64,000 nucleotides of DNA from Synechococcus sp. RedBA-s. GTDB taxonomy: Bacteria; Cyanobacteriota; Cyanobacteriia; PCC-6307; Cyanobiaceae. The notes under the pieces were generated by a model. That model worked only from the letters and a program-made list of their open reading frames with translations. It was not told the DNA's origin and made no database searches. The translations under genes and the position numbers were made by a program. The first letter of the stretch is position 1; each line of letters starts with the position of its first letter. This document shows positions 45,165 through 53,960 of this stretch, in pieces. The DNA lies in NCBI RefSeq assembly GCF_024345495.1, contig NZ_JAGQBF010000001.1, positions 124,001-188,000 of the forward strand. Reading direction: 5' to 3'.

Positions 45165-46454
45165 TCAGGGGGTGCCGGGGTCCGGGGGTGCTCCGCCCGG
45201 AGCGCTCAGATCCTGGAGCACCCCATCGACATCGAGGGTTCCCAAGATCAACTGACGCAGCAGGTCATTCAGCTGGTCCCCCTGTTGCTCCACCACATGG
45301 GGATTGCGCAAGTTCAGCATGATGGAATTGTCCATGCTGGCGGTCATGACCGCGAAACGGTCCGAACTCTTGGTGGGGATCAGCACCTGCCGGTTAACCG
45401 GCAGACTACCGGGAACGTCCAGCATCAGTCGCCGCTGATTCACCGGGTTGAGGGTGAACAGCACAAAGGCTTTTGCCAGTTGGCGTTGGCGGGGGCTGGA
45501 ATGTTCCCCGAAGCTCCAGACCTTCAGGTGGGTGAGGGTGGTGGCCGGTTGGCCGGCCCTCCCCGGCAGTTGCGACACCCCCAGGGAGGACCCCAGCTGG
45601 CGGCCCAGGAGTCCCAGCCAGAGGCTGTGGCAACTGATCCAGTCCCGTTCCCCCTTGCCCAGCCGGTCCCGCAGTTCGATCACATCCTCGGCGAATTCCA
45701 CGTTCAGTTGCTGATTGGCATCGTCCAGCCAGTTGAGCCAACCCCGCAGCTGGCGCTGCTCCACGGCATCAAGCCTTGTTGGGGCGGCGGCATTGCTGTT
45801 GTCGGATTCCAGCAGAGCATTCAAGCTGCCCTTGGCTTCGCTGCCGCTGGTGGTCCAGTAGAGGTCGGGGGCGCTCAAGGGAAGGCCTACCCGCATTCCC
45901 TTGGCGCTGAGGGCGATCAGCTCGTCCAGGCTGGTGGGCGGAACAGGAACGCGTCGCTTGTTGAAGCAGGCAAGCTGTGCCTCCGCCAGCAGGGGCACCG
46001 CCAGGAATTGGTTGTTCGCCAGGCGAAACCGGGAGAGGAAGCGGTTGTGGATCTCATCAAAGCGCTTGCCGGGAAAGCTCACCGGGGCGGTCAGGTTCTG
46101 CTCGTGCAACTGCAGCGCCGTGAAAAGCCGGGTCACCAGCAGATCAGGGCCGAGGGCGCGAGCGTTGCGTAAGGCCGTGGCGGGCACGATTGCTTCGCTG
46201 GGGAAGTACTGCACCTGGATGCGCACCCCTGGATTGACCTGCTCGAAATCCTTGAGCAGCTGCAGAACGGCCTCATGGGAATCGCCGATCTCCGCCTGGC
46301 GGCTCAGGTCGGATTCGTTCTCGACGTAGATGAACAGCGTGTCAGGGAGGAAGCCGTTGCTGCAGCCGCCAAGGCCGAGCAGCAGCGTCAGGGTGCAGCC
46401 GAGCTTGAGGATCCGCGGCGCTCGGGGCGATTGCCGTCCAGATCTCCGCCTCAA
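45165..46454 (-). CDS. Extracellular solute-binding lipoprotein (family 1 type), orphan
   Basis: 429 residues. A TTG start overlaps the SDR stop by 4 nt (TTGA). N-terminal lipoprotein signal: LGCTLTLLLGLGGCSNG. Mature part resembles sugar-type binding proteins: LQLLKDFEQVNPGVRIQVQYFPSEAIVPATALRNARALGPDLLVTRLFTALQLH, AVPLLAEAQLACFNKRRVPVPPTSLDEL, RQLAKAFVLFTLNPVNQRRLML. No permease or ATPase lies within the window, and the next gene is an MscS channel 10 nt away. Ligand unknown. Confidence 0.82.
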   Translation of the reverse strand: MRRRSGRQSPRAPRILKLGCTLTLLLGLGGCSNGFLPDTLFIYVENESDLSRQAEIGDSHEAVLQLLKDFEQVNPGVRIQVQYFPSEAIVPATALRNARALGPDLLVTRLFTALQLHEQNLTAPVSFPGKRFDEIHNRFLSRFRLANNQFLAVPLLAEAQLACFNKRRVPVPPTSLDELIALSAKGMRVGLPLSAPDLYWTTSGSEAKGSLNALLESDNSNAAAPTRLDAVEQRQLRGWLNWLDDANQQLNVEFAEDVIELRDRLGKGERDWISCHSLWLGLLGRQLGSSLGVSQLPGRAGQPATTLTHLKVWSFGEHSSPRQRQLAKAFVLFTLNPVNQRRLMLDVPGSLPVNRQVLIPTKSSDRFAVMTASMDNSIMLNLRNPHVVEQQGDQLNDLLRQLILGTLDVDGVLQDLSAPGGAPPDPGTP

Positions 46455-47377
46455 GACCGGGCCTCCGTGAGGACCTCGCTCACCTCCCAGAGCCTGCGGC
46501 GCTGGACGGGATCAAGGGCGGCCGGGGCGATCCGTACCTGGGTCGGCCAGCCGCGCATCCCCCCCCATTGATCAGGCCCGTAGTGTTCGCCCCCTGTCGC
46601 TGTTGGGGCGGTGGCGGCATGGAGCTGGGGAAGGGCCCCCATGGCGGCGCTCTGGAAGAGGGGGTCCATCAGCCGGTAGGCCAGTTCTTCAAGGCGGGAG
46701 CCATTGGCTACCACCGACGCCGGCTGCAGGTTGGTGCGGGCCAGCCCTGGATGGGCTGCCAGGGATGCCACCGTGCTGCCTGCCGCCTCCAGCCGCTGCT
46801 GCAGTTCGAGAGCGAACATCACATTGGCCAGTTTGCTCTGGCTGTAGGCCGCCCAGCGGTCGTAGCGCCGCTCCGCCTGCAGGTCGTCGAAGGCGATCCG
46901 CCCGAAGTACTGGGCGCCTGAGGTCACGGTCACCACCCGGGCGTCGGGGCGCCCCTCCATCAGGGGCAGCAGGGCGGACGTCAGGGCGAAATGCCCCAGG
47001 TGGTTGGTGCCGAACTGCAGCTCGAAGCCATCGTGGGTGAGGCACCGGGGCGGAGCCATCACGCCAGCGTTGTTGAGCAGCAGATCCAGGCGGCCGTAAT
47101 GCTCCTGCATCCAGCACGCTCCGGCGCGCACGCTGGCCAGATCAGCCAGGTCAAGCTCGAGCACTTCCAGCCCCGCAGTCGCGGCCGGCAGCAGCTCGCT
47201 GCGCGCCTCCTCCCCCCGGGAGCGAGAGCGGCAGGCGAGAACCACCGTGGCTCCCCGGCCCGAGAGGGCCCGGGCGGTCTCGAGCCCCAGCCCGCTGTTG
47301 GCGCCGGTGATCAGGGCGATCCGGCCGCTCTGGTCAGGACAGTCGGTCAAGGTCCAGGGCATCGGGCTACTCGGCAC
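46451..47377 (-). CDS. SDR-family oxidoreductase (retinol dehydrogenase/POR-like)
   Basis: 308 residues from a GTG at 47377; an ATG at 47362 is equally possible. The classical SDR pattern is visible: LITGANSGLGLETARALSGRGATVVLACRS, LDLLLNNAGVMAPP, TVTSGAQYFG and the catalytic YSQSKLANVMFALEL. The NNAGVM/YxxxK arrangement is shared with retinol dehydrogenases and protochlorophyllide reductase; it lacks the extra POR loop as far as I can tell. It is 9 nt after the methyltransferase and overlaps the next gene by 4 nt. Confidence 0.88.
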   Translation of the reverse strand: MPSSPMPWTLTDCPDQSGRIALITGANSGLGLETARALSGRGATVVLACRSRSRGEEARSELLPAATAGLEVLELDLADLASVRAGACWMQEHYGRLDLLLNNAGVMAPPRCLTHDGFELQFGTNHLGHFALTSALLPLMEGRPDARVVTVTSGAQYFGRIAFDDLQAERRYDRWAAYSQSKLANVMFALELQQRLEAAGSTVASLAAHPGLARTNLQPASVVANGSRLEELAYRLMDPLFQSAAMGALPQLHAATAPTATGGEHYGPDQWGGMRGWPTQVRIAPAALDPVQRRRLWEVSEVLTEARS

Positions 47378-47386
47378 TCAGGTGAG

Positions 47387-48190
47387 TCATCGTGTCGCGC
47401 GGATTTCCATCACCGTGGGCCCGACCCAGAAGGCACCTCGATCCTGCCGCGCCGCCGCCATCTCGGCCCGTGCCCGCCCGGCCTCCCCATCACTCCAGAG
47501 CCCCTGGCGGATCAGCTCCGGGCCGTAGGTGGTCACGAAGCGCTCCAGCCAGCGCGCCACACCGTCGCCCAGGCGTCCCACCACCGTGAGAGGCCGTAGT
47601 TCATCAATGCGAAATCCCCGCTGCGTCAGCAGCGACGGCAGACGTCGGTTCACATCCGGATCCCCGCCGGCGGCCAGGAAGCTGGCGTGGGCGGCGCGGC
47701 CGAAGCTGGCCACCCCCTCGGCGTCGGGATGCAACCCGAAGCTGCTCCAGTGGATGTACTCGTGAATGACCAGCCGCGCTCCCGGCTGCAGCTGGGCAGC
47801 AAGTCGATCGAGCAGGGGGTCGAGCTCGCGCAGGAACATCAGCACCCAGCGGCACCACACCAGGTCAAAAGACTCCTGGGGGAAGGGATCCCGGCAGAGG
47901 TCGTGCTGACGCAGCTCCAGCTGGCCCAGCCCCTTGGCTGCCGTGCGTGCCGCATCGACATAGGCCGCACTCAGCTCCAGACCAAGCACCCGACCCGCGG
48001 GGCCGACGTCCTGGGCGAGTTCCAGGGCCACGAAGCCCGGCCCGGCCCCCAGATCCAGCACCCGTTCGCCAGGCGTCAGTCCAGCCCGTTGCCAGGCAAG
48101 CCGAGCCTCCGGCAGCCAGAGCTGATGTTGGAGCCGGAGCCGCTCGAGCTCGATTGGATCGGTGCCGAGAAGATAGGTGTCGGAGGCCAC
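47387..48190 (-). CDS. Class I SAM-dependent methyltransferase
   Basis: 267 residues starting with GTG. Motif I is VLDLGAGPGFVALELAQDVG, then VLGLELSAAYVDAARTAAKGLGQLELRQHDL, FDLVWCRWVLMFL, and LQPGARLVIHEYIHWSSFGLHPDAEGV. Looks like a UbiE/COQ5-type or small-molecule methyltransferase; the substrate is unknown. It is upstream of the SDR gene by 9 nt and follows the small acidic protein gene by 39 nt. Confidence 0.86.
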   Translation of the reverse strand: MASDTYLLGTDPIELERLRLQHQLWLPEARLAWQRAGLTPGERVLDLGAGPGFVALELAQDVGPAGRVLGLELSAAYVDAARTAAKGLGQLELRQHDLCRDPFPQESFDLVWCRWVLMFLRELDPLLDRLAAQLQPGARLVIHEYIHWSSFGLHPDAEGVASFGRAAHASFLAAGGDPDVNRRLPSLLTQRGFRIDELRPLTVVGRLGDGVARWLERFVTTYGPELIRQGLWSDGEAGRARAEMAAARQDRGAFWVGPTVMEIRATR

Positions 48191-48229
48191 CGGTGCGTGG
48201 GTGTGAGCTCAGCTCAGTGTGATCCGAGG

Positions 48230-48496
48230 TCAGTCCTCACCGGGGAAGAGCAGCTCGGCCAGCTCGTCGGGATCAACGTCGTAGACGCGGGCTAGGGAGG
48301 TTTCGATCGCCGAGGTCACCTCTCCGGGCAGGAAGCGCATGGAGTTGAGCGCGTCCTCGGTGATGTCGTCGGTGAGCAGTTTCTCCTCACCGCCGAGTTT
48401 TTCGTCGTTGATCATCGCCATCACCCAGCTCTGGTAGGCGTAGACCAGATCGGAGAACTCGAGCTCCGGGTCGTTCAGATCCAGGGCCATGGGCAT
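48230..48496 (-). CDS. Small acidic hypothetical protein (88 aa)
   Basis: Strongly acidic, MALDLNDPELEFSDLVYAYQSWVMAMIN then DDITEDALNSMRFLPGEVTSAIETSLARVYDVDPDELAELLF. A helical protein without membrane segments, well ordered and clearly coding. I do not know its function. The ATG at 48490 (two codons later) is also possible. It may be the first gene of the methyltransferase-SDR-binding protein-MscS run. Confidence 0.75.
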   Translation of the reverse strand: MPMALDLNDPELEFSDLVYAYQSWVMAMINDEKLGGEEKLLTDDITEDALNSMRFLPGEVTSAIETSLARVYDVDPDELAELLFPGED

Positions 48497-48636
48497 GTTC
48501 TGTGCAAGCCCATGCAGTTTGCCCCCAAGGGCAGACCCGAGACGTTTCAGGCGCGTCAGGCGACACTCCTGTGCGGAACTCCTGATCAGTTCCCGTGCCT
48601 GGGGCAGCCTGGGTTTCCCCTCAACAGTCTCTTTCC

Positions 48637-49125
48637 GTGACCCCTGCCGGACCCGGCGCCAGCTCAGCCCCGGCCTCGGCGCTGCAGGCCTGCCTGTTCG
48701 ACTTCGCCCTCGGCGAACTGGTGCGCCAGCACCGCACCAGCTTCCCGCCGCTGTGGACCACCGAGAGCTGGGCCAAGCTGATGATCTGGCTGGCGCTCAA
48801 TTGTGGCGCTGACGGCAGCCGCGAGGGTCTGGAGGCGTTCGCCGGCGCGATCGGCCCTCACGCCACGGCCCGGATGCGGCGGCTGTTCTTCGAGCGTGAG
48901 CTGGAGGAGGTGAACCTCAAGCTGATGGCGGATCCCGCCGAAGCCCTGGTGCTCGCGCTGCCCCTGGAGCCCGCCGGAGGGGAGGGCGGGCTGGCCGCGG
49001 ATACCCTCAGCGCAGCCCTGGAGCAGGTGGGCCTTGCGCAGCAGGTGAGCACCGATCCGCACACCTGGGTCCGCCATGAATCTGCGGTGGCCATTCCCTG
49101 GACGCGGCTGGCCTCGCCGAGCTGA
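48637..49125 (+). CDS. Hypothetical protein (162 aa)
   Basis: Begins with GTG at 48637 (VTPAGPGASSAPAS). Contains ACLFDFALGELVRQHRTSFPPLWTTESWAKLMIWLALNCGADGSREGLEAFA and RRLFFERELEEVNLKLMADPAEALVLALPLE. Soluble, helical, no known motif. It lies 63 nt before the 2OG-Fe oxygenase gene, with a matching direction. Unknown function. Confidence 0.7.
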   Translation: MTPAGPGASSAPASALQACLFDFALGELVRQHRTSFPPLWTTESWAKLMIWLALNCGADGSREGLEAFAGAIGPHATARMRRLFFERELEEVNLKLMADPAEALVLALPLEPAGGEGGLAADTLSAALEQVGLAQQVSTDPHTWVRHESAVAIPWTRLASPS

Positions 49126-49188
49126 GTTCGGCGCTGAGAGGACGTGCCGGGGGTCTTTCCTACGGTGCCCGCCAGTGGCAGGCATCTG

Positions 49189-49812
49189 ATGCGCCTGATC
49201 GGCACCTACCGAAATCCTGGCTATGAGGCTCTGGCTGATGCGGCCCTGGGTTTCTACCTGCGGCGGGCGGATCTGCGCCGCCCGGGCGTTGCCTTTGGCC
49301 ATGATCCCGCTCAACCCGCCAAGGTCTCGACCGACATCAGCCTGGTGGCGATCGACCGCTCCGACCCCGAAGCCCACGGCCTGGCGGAGGCGATCCTGCG
49401 GGGGGTGTCGGCCGGGTTGCAGCGCTACTTGAGCGAGCGCTCGCTGCTGCTGGAGGTGTGCCCGGAGCGTTCCCTGTTCGTGAACCCGATCTTCAACCTG
49501 CAGCACTACGCGCCCGGCGAGGGATTCCGCAGCTGGCACTGCGACTGGACCACCAGCGAGGAGGCCACCGAACCGATCCGGCGCGTGCTCGCCTGGATCC
49601 TCTACCTCAATACCATCCCCGATGGCGGCACAGAGTTCCACTGGCAGGAGCACCACGAGGAGGCCGAGCGGGGCAAGTTGCTGATCTTCCCGGCCAGCCC
49701 CTCCCACACCCACCGTGGGCGCATCTCCACCAGCCACGCTAAGACGATCGCCACCGGCTGGATCAACGCCGGCACCCTGGAGTCCTACGTGGCGCGGCTG
49801 GCGGCGAATTGA
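49189..49812 (+). CDS. 2OG-Fe(II) oxygenase (prolyl-4-hydroxylase-like)
   Basis: 207 residues from the ATG at 49189. The double-stranded beta helix has the metal motif HCD near residue 116 (SWHCDWTTSEEATE), then AWILYLNTIPDGGTEFHWQEHH, and the distal His in PSHTHRGRIS near 174, where the following Arg can bind 2-oxoglutarate. N-terminal part has STDISLVAIDRSDPEAH. Such enzymes hydroxylate proteins or small molecules. Target unknown. Confidence 0.86.
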   Translation: MRLIGTYRNPGYEALADAALGFYLRRADLRRPGVAFGHDPAQPAKVSTDISLVAIDRSDPEAHGLAEAILRGVSAGLQRYLSERSLLLEVCPERSLFVNPIFNLQHYAPGEGFRSWHCDWTTSEEATEPIRRVLAWILYLNTIPDGGTEFHWQEHHEEAERGKLLIFPASPSHTHRGRISTSHAKTIATGWINAGTLESYVARLAAN

Positions 49813-50480
49813 CTTGAAATTCCAGTCCCTCATCGCTGAGGTTGAACAAGCAGATGCAACACCAGCACCTTGGAAGAGAATGAGCGGGTCAGACTTCTTC
49901 CAGCAAACAGGTCTCATGCGTGCGTGCCTGTAACCCCTGACTCACAGTGGTTTGAACGATTTTCAGCTGAACAGAAACAACCTTTGCATGCTTCACAGGC
50001 TGCCAGGGAGAAACGTGGATGTTTCGAGCTGCTGATGGCACCACCTCCAGAAGGCGTGGGACAGGCTGAAGCGGTGGATCCTGAGATGGTTGAGGCCTCT
50101 GCCGCCTGATGCCGTTCACGTTCTCCGAGGGGTGCACGGATCCATACAGCTGTGGTGTGGCCACGGACGGCGACGCAGACGCCAGCCACCGGGTCGATCG
50201 CCCGATGAGGCCTCGACGCCGGGCACGAGAGGGAAAAGACGACTTAGGGAACCTCTGATCAACTCTGGATCGGGGAATTGGGAACACTGCGATGCAATGA
50301 GTCTCGGCAGGGAAAGCCAATCCCAAGGAAGTTATTCAGAGCTTCCCTAGGATCCAATGTTGCGAATAAGCCTTACGCAGATTCGCCACAGTTCTAGATG
50401 GCATTCACCTGATTCCCAGGCAGAAGCATGGCAACAGCAACAAAGCCGATCAAGAAAAAATCACCCCTGAAAAATATCTT
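49813..50480. other. 670-nt region without a recognisable gene, probable mobile-element debris
   Basis: Small frames on both strands show no known motif. At 50246-50268 a sequence beginning AGGGAACCTCTGATCAACTC resembles the terminal repeat of IS5-group elements as I remember them, but no matching end or transposase was found. GC content falls compared with the flanking genes. Confidence 0.5.
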
Positions 50481-50870
50481 TTGCTTCAGCGGTTGCGGCG
50501 TAGAAAGCCTGGGCTCAATCCGCCAAGTGATCGGCTTTCCTGGGGTGAATCTATTGCGGATCGGGTTGCGGCCGTGGTGGGCTCCTGGCGCTTCATCATC
50601 ATTCAGGCGGCTGTCCTGATTCTCTGGATCATCGTCAATGCCGGCAGCAAGGGGGAGCGCTGGGATCCCTATCCTTTTATTCTTCTGAATCTGATGCCCT
50701 CCTTCCAGGCGGCCTGTGCTGCCCCAATCATCATGATGAGCCAGAATCGACAAGCTTCGATTGATCGAGCTGATGCCAGAAACGATCATCTGGTGGGTAG
50801 CAAGCTCCGTCAGCCGGCTTTGTCGCATAAGCTGGTACGTGTGTACCACAGGTATCTGCCATGGCCATGA
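50481..50870 (+). pseudogene. DUF1003 membrane protein, 3' end cut by an IS element
   Basis: Starts around a TTG at 50481 (LQRLRRRKPGLNPPSDRL); the frame is open further upstream. It has the DUF1003 core: SIADRVAAVVGSWRFIIIQAAVLILWIIVNAG, WDPYPFILLNLMPSFQAACAAPIIMMSQNRQASIDR. At ARNDHLVGSKL the family sequence stops: the terminal inverted repeat of the IS begins at 50796 and the remaining residues, to 50870, are IS-derived. The normal C-terminal residues after RNDYEVN-like sequence are lost. Confidence 0.75.
50796..50809. repeat. Left terminal inverted repeat of the IS
   Basis: GGTAGCAAGCTCCG, matching the reverse complement of 51551-51564 with one G/A difference. Confidence 0.8.
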
Positions 50871-51567
50871 GTCGGATTCAGTTCCAGGCCGGCCTGTCGC
50901 TGCCCAAGTTCAGCCACCTCTCTTCACTCGCTCTGAGGCGCCATCTCGGCGTGAACTACCGCACGGCATGGCTGGCTCACAACAAGATCATGCAGGCGAT
51001 GAAGGAGCGGGATGGGGCCTATGTCCTGCGGGGAAAGGTACAGGTGGATGCTGCCTTCCTTAGCGGAGAACGCTGTGGTGGCAAGCCTGGTCGTGGATCA
51101 GAGAACAAGGTACCGATCGTCGCGGCCATTTCTCTCGATGATGCGGGCCACCCCAGGCACGTGAAGCGTGCCACCGTGGCCGCGTTCTCCTTTGCCGCCA
51201 TCGCTGATTGGGCACAGGATTCACTCGCGATAGGATGTGAAGTGATCTCCGACGGGCTGGCCTGCTTCCGCGCTGTGCCAGAAGGCGGTTGCCTGCATCA
51301 AGCTGTGGTGGTGAAAGGACGCCATCCCAGTGAACTGCCGGAATTCCGCTGGATCAACACGGTGCTGAGCAACTTGAAACCAGCTTCAGTGGTACCTTCC
51401 ATGCCCTGAAATTCGATAAGTACGCTGATCGCTACCTGGGTGCCTTCAATTACCGCTTCAACCGGCGCTTCAACTTGGCAGCGATGACCGAGCGTGTGGT
51501 TCATGCCATCTGCAGCTGCGGCGCTCGGCCGGAGCGCGTCTTGAGGAGTGCGGAGTTTGCTACCTAA
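50861..51567 (+). pseudogene. IS1595-family transposase, 5'-deleted and frameshifted
   Basis: The first reading frame (from 50861) has HLSSLALRRHLGVNYRTAWLAHNKIMQAM, then VQVDAAFLSGERCGGKPGRGSENKVPIVAAISLDD (first catalytic Asp) and CEVISDGLACFRAV (second Asp) before stopping at 51409. A missing base near 51378 (NLK in frame, then TSFSGTFHAL in the other) hides the remainder: KFDKYADRYLGAFNYRFNRRFNLAAM to a TAA at 51565. The zinc-ribbon N-terminus is absent. It is therefore inactive. Confidence 0.8.
51551..51564. repeat. Right terminal inverted repeat of the IS
   Basis: CGGAGTTTGCTACC; the transposase frame ends in it, with its TAA stop at 51565-51567. Confidence 0.8.
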
Positions 51568-51579
51568 TCAAGTTCACCG

Positions 51580-53955
51580 ATGACCTCTTCCGATCCCGTG
51601 CAACGCCAGATCCTGCCGATCCCAGATCAACCCCATGTGGGCCTGACCACCTACGACGCCAGGGATCCAGATACGACCTATCCGCCGATTCGGGATCTGC
51701 GGCCGCCGGCGGGAGCGCCCAATGTGCTGGTGATCCTGCTGGATGATGTGGGGTTCGGTGCTTCGAGCGCCTTCGGTGGGCCCTGCCAGACGCCCAACAT
51801 CGAGAAGCTGGCCGCAGGCGGCCTCAAGTACAACCGCTTCCACACCACCGCCCTCTGTTCCCCCACCCGGCAGGCCCTGCTCACCGGTCGCAACCACCAT
51901 TCGGTGGGCATGGGCGGCATCACCGAGATCGCCACGGCCGCGCCTGGCTACAACTCGATCCTGCCGAACAGCTGCGCACCCCTGGCGCGCACCCTGAAGC
52001 TCAACGGCTACTCCACCGCGCAGTTCGGCAAGTGCCATGAGGTGCCCGTCTGGCAGACGAGCCCGATGGGACCCTTCGATGCATGGCCCAGCGGCGGCGG
52101 CGGCTTCGAATACTTCTACGGCTTCATCGGCGGCGAAACCAACCAGTGGTATCCGGCGCTCTACGAAGGCACCACGCCGGTGGAACCCCAGAAAACTCCC
52201 GAACAGGGCTATCACCTCAGCGAGGATCTGACCACCAAGGCGATCAAATGGATCCGCCAGCAGAAAGCGCTGATGGCCGACAAGCCGTTCTTCACCTATT
52301 TTGCTCCTGGAGCCACCCATGCTCCGCACCATGTGCCCAAGGAATGGGCCGATAAGTACAAAGGCCAATTCGACCGGGGCTGGGACGCTCTGAGGGAAGA
52401 AACCTTCGCCCGTCAGAAGCAGTTGGGGGTGATTCCAGCCGATTGTCAGCTCACGGGGCGACATGCCGACATTCCCGCCTGGGACACGATCACGGCCGAG
52501 ATGAAGCCGATTCTCGCCCGCCAGATGGAGGTGTATGCGGGCTTCCTGGAGCACACCGATCATCACATTGGCCGCTTGATCGATGCGCTTCAGGATCTTG
52601 AGATTCTCGAAGACACGCTGATCTACGTGATCATCGGCGACAACGGCGCCTCAGCGGAGGGCTCCCTCCAGGGCTGCTTCAATGAAATGGCTCCGCTCAC
52701 GGGCTTTGCACACCTGGAGACCCCCGAGTTCCTCACCGAGCGACTGGATCAACTGGGCGGAGTTGAGGCCCACAATCACTACGCGGTGGGCTGGGCCCAC
52801 GCCATGGACACGCCTTACCAGTGGACCAAGCAGGTCGCCTCCCATTTTGGCGGTACCCGCAACGGCACCATCGTTCACTGGCCCAAGGGAATCCAGGCCA
52901 GGGGCGAAATCCGCAGCCAGTTCCACCATGTGATCGATGTGGCCCCCACCATTCTGGAAGCGGCTGGCCTGCCCCAGCCCACCTTCGTGAATGGCGTGCA
53001 GCAGCGTCCGATCGAAGGGGTGAGCATGGCCTATTGCTTCAACGACTCCAAGGCGGCCGAACGGCGCCAGACCCAGTACTTTGAGATGGCGGGCAACCGC
53101 GGTATCTACCACAAGGGCTGGACCGCCGTGACCAGGCACCGGACCCCCTGGGTCACCGGCCAGGTGAAACTGGCCGCCTTCGACGACGATGTCTGGGAGC
53201 TCTACGACACCAGCACCGACTGGACCCAGGCGCGGGATCTGGCCATGGAGCATCCCCAGAAGCTCCATGAACTGCAGCGGCTGTGGCTGATCGAAGCCAC
53301 CAAGTACAACGTGCTGCCGCTGGATGATCGCTTCGCCGAGCGGGCCAATCCCGAGATTGCCGGCCGGCCCCAGCTGATCAAAGGAACACGGCAAGTGCTG
53401 TTCGGCGGCATGGGCCGGCTGAGCGAAAGCTCGATCGTCAACTTCAAGAACAAGTCGCACGCCATCACCGCCGAGGTGGTGGTGCCTCCAGAGGGTGCTG
53501 AGGGCGTGATCGTCGCCCAGGGTGGCCTCACCGGTGGCTGGAGCCTCTATGCCAGAGAAGGCAAGCCGAAGTACTGCTACAACTTCTATGGCGTGAACCG
53601 CTACACGATCGCGGGCACGGCGACGATTCCGGCGGGAACCCATCAGGTGCGCATGGAGTTTGCCTACGACGGCGGCGGCCTGGCCAAGGGGGGCACTGTG
53701 ACGCTCTATGTGGATGGTCAGAAATCGGGCGAGGGCCGGGTGGAGCAGACCGAACCGATGGTGTTCTCCGCGGACGAGACCTGCGACGTCGGCTTTGAGG
53801 CCGGTTCGCCGGTGACCGACGACTACCCGACAGCCGGCGGCACATTCAGCGGCGAGGTGAACTGGGTGGAGATCGCCGTCGACAAGGACGCCGAGGATCT
53901 CGACCATCTGATCAGCCCGGAAGAACGGCTGCGCTTGGCCATGGCACTGCAGTAG
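51580..53955 (+). CDS. Type I sulfatase (arylsulfatase family)
   Basis: 791 residues. Sulfatase fold with metal Asp pair in VLVILLDDVGFG (D55, D56), the active-site signature LCSPTRQALLTGRN with Cys93, which must be converted to formylglycine, IIGDNGASAEGS near residue 355, and QFHHVIDVAPTILEAAGLP. The C-terminal 200 residues (PPEGAEGVIVAQGGLTGGWSLY ... YVDGQKSGEGRVEQT) form a jelly-roll-like extra domain. No signal peptide is visible, so it appears cytoplasmic. No formylglycine-generating enzyme or sulfate transporter is adjacent. It directly follows the IS element. Confidence 0.9.
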   Translation: MTSSDPVQRQILPIPDQPHVGLTTYDARDPDTTYPPIRDLRPPAGAPNVLVILLDDVGFGASSAFGGPCQTPNIEKLAAGGLKYNRFHTTALCSPTRQALLTGRNHHSVGMGGITEIATAAPGYNSILPNSCAPLARTLKLNGYSTAQFGKCHEVPVWQTSPMGPFDAWPSGGGGFEYFYGFIGGETNQWYPALYEGTTPVEPQKTPEQGYHLSEDLTTKAIKWIRQQKALMADKPFFTYFAPGATHAPHHVPKEWADKYKGQFDRGWDALREETFARQKQLGVIPADCQLTGRHADIPAWDTITAEMKPILARQMEVYAGFLEHTDHHIGRLIDALQDLEILEDTLIYVIIGDNGASAEGSLQGCFNEMAPLTGFAHLETPEFLTERLDQLGGVEAHNHYAVGWAHAMDTPYQWTKQVASHFGGTRNGTIVHWPKGIQARGEIRSQFHHVIDVAPTILEAAGLPQPTFVNGVQQRPIEGVSMAYCFNDSKAAERRQTQYFEMAGNRGIYHKGWTAVTRHRTPWVTGQVKLAAFDDDVWELYDTSTDWTQARDLAMEHPQKLHELQRLWLIEATKYNVLPLDDRFAERANPEIAGRPQLIKGTRQVLFGGMGRLSESSIVNFKNKSHAITAEVVVPPEGAEGVIVAQGGLTGGWSLYAREGKPKYCYNFYGVNRYTIAGTATIPAGTHQVRMEFAYDGGGLAKGGTVTLYVDGQKSGEGRVEQTEPMVFSADETCDVGFEAGSPVTDDYPTAGGTFSGEVNWVEIAVDKDAEDLDHLISPEERLRLAMALQ

Positions 53956-53960
53956 CCGGC

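Larger units (their letters stand above)
50796..51564. mobile_element. IS1595-family-like insertion sequence, decayed
   Basis: Bounded by a 14-bp inverted repeat: GGTAGCAAGCTCCG at 50796-50809 and CGGAGTTTGCTACC at 51551-51564, one mismatch. The element carries one broken transposase gene on the + strand. I see no clear target-site duplication outside the ends, so later rearrangement is possible. It splits DUF1003 from the sulfatase gene. Confidence 0.75.
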
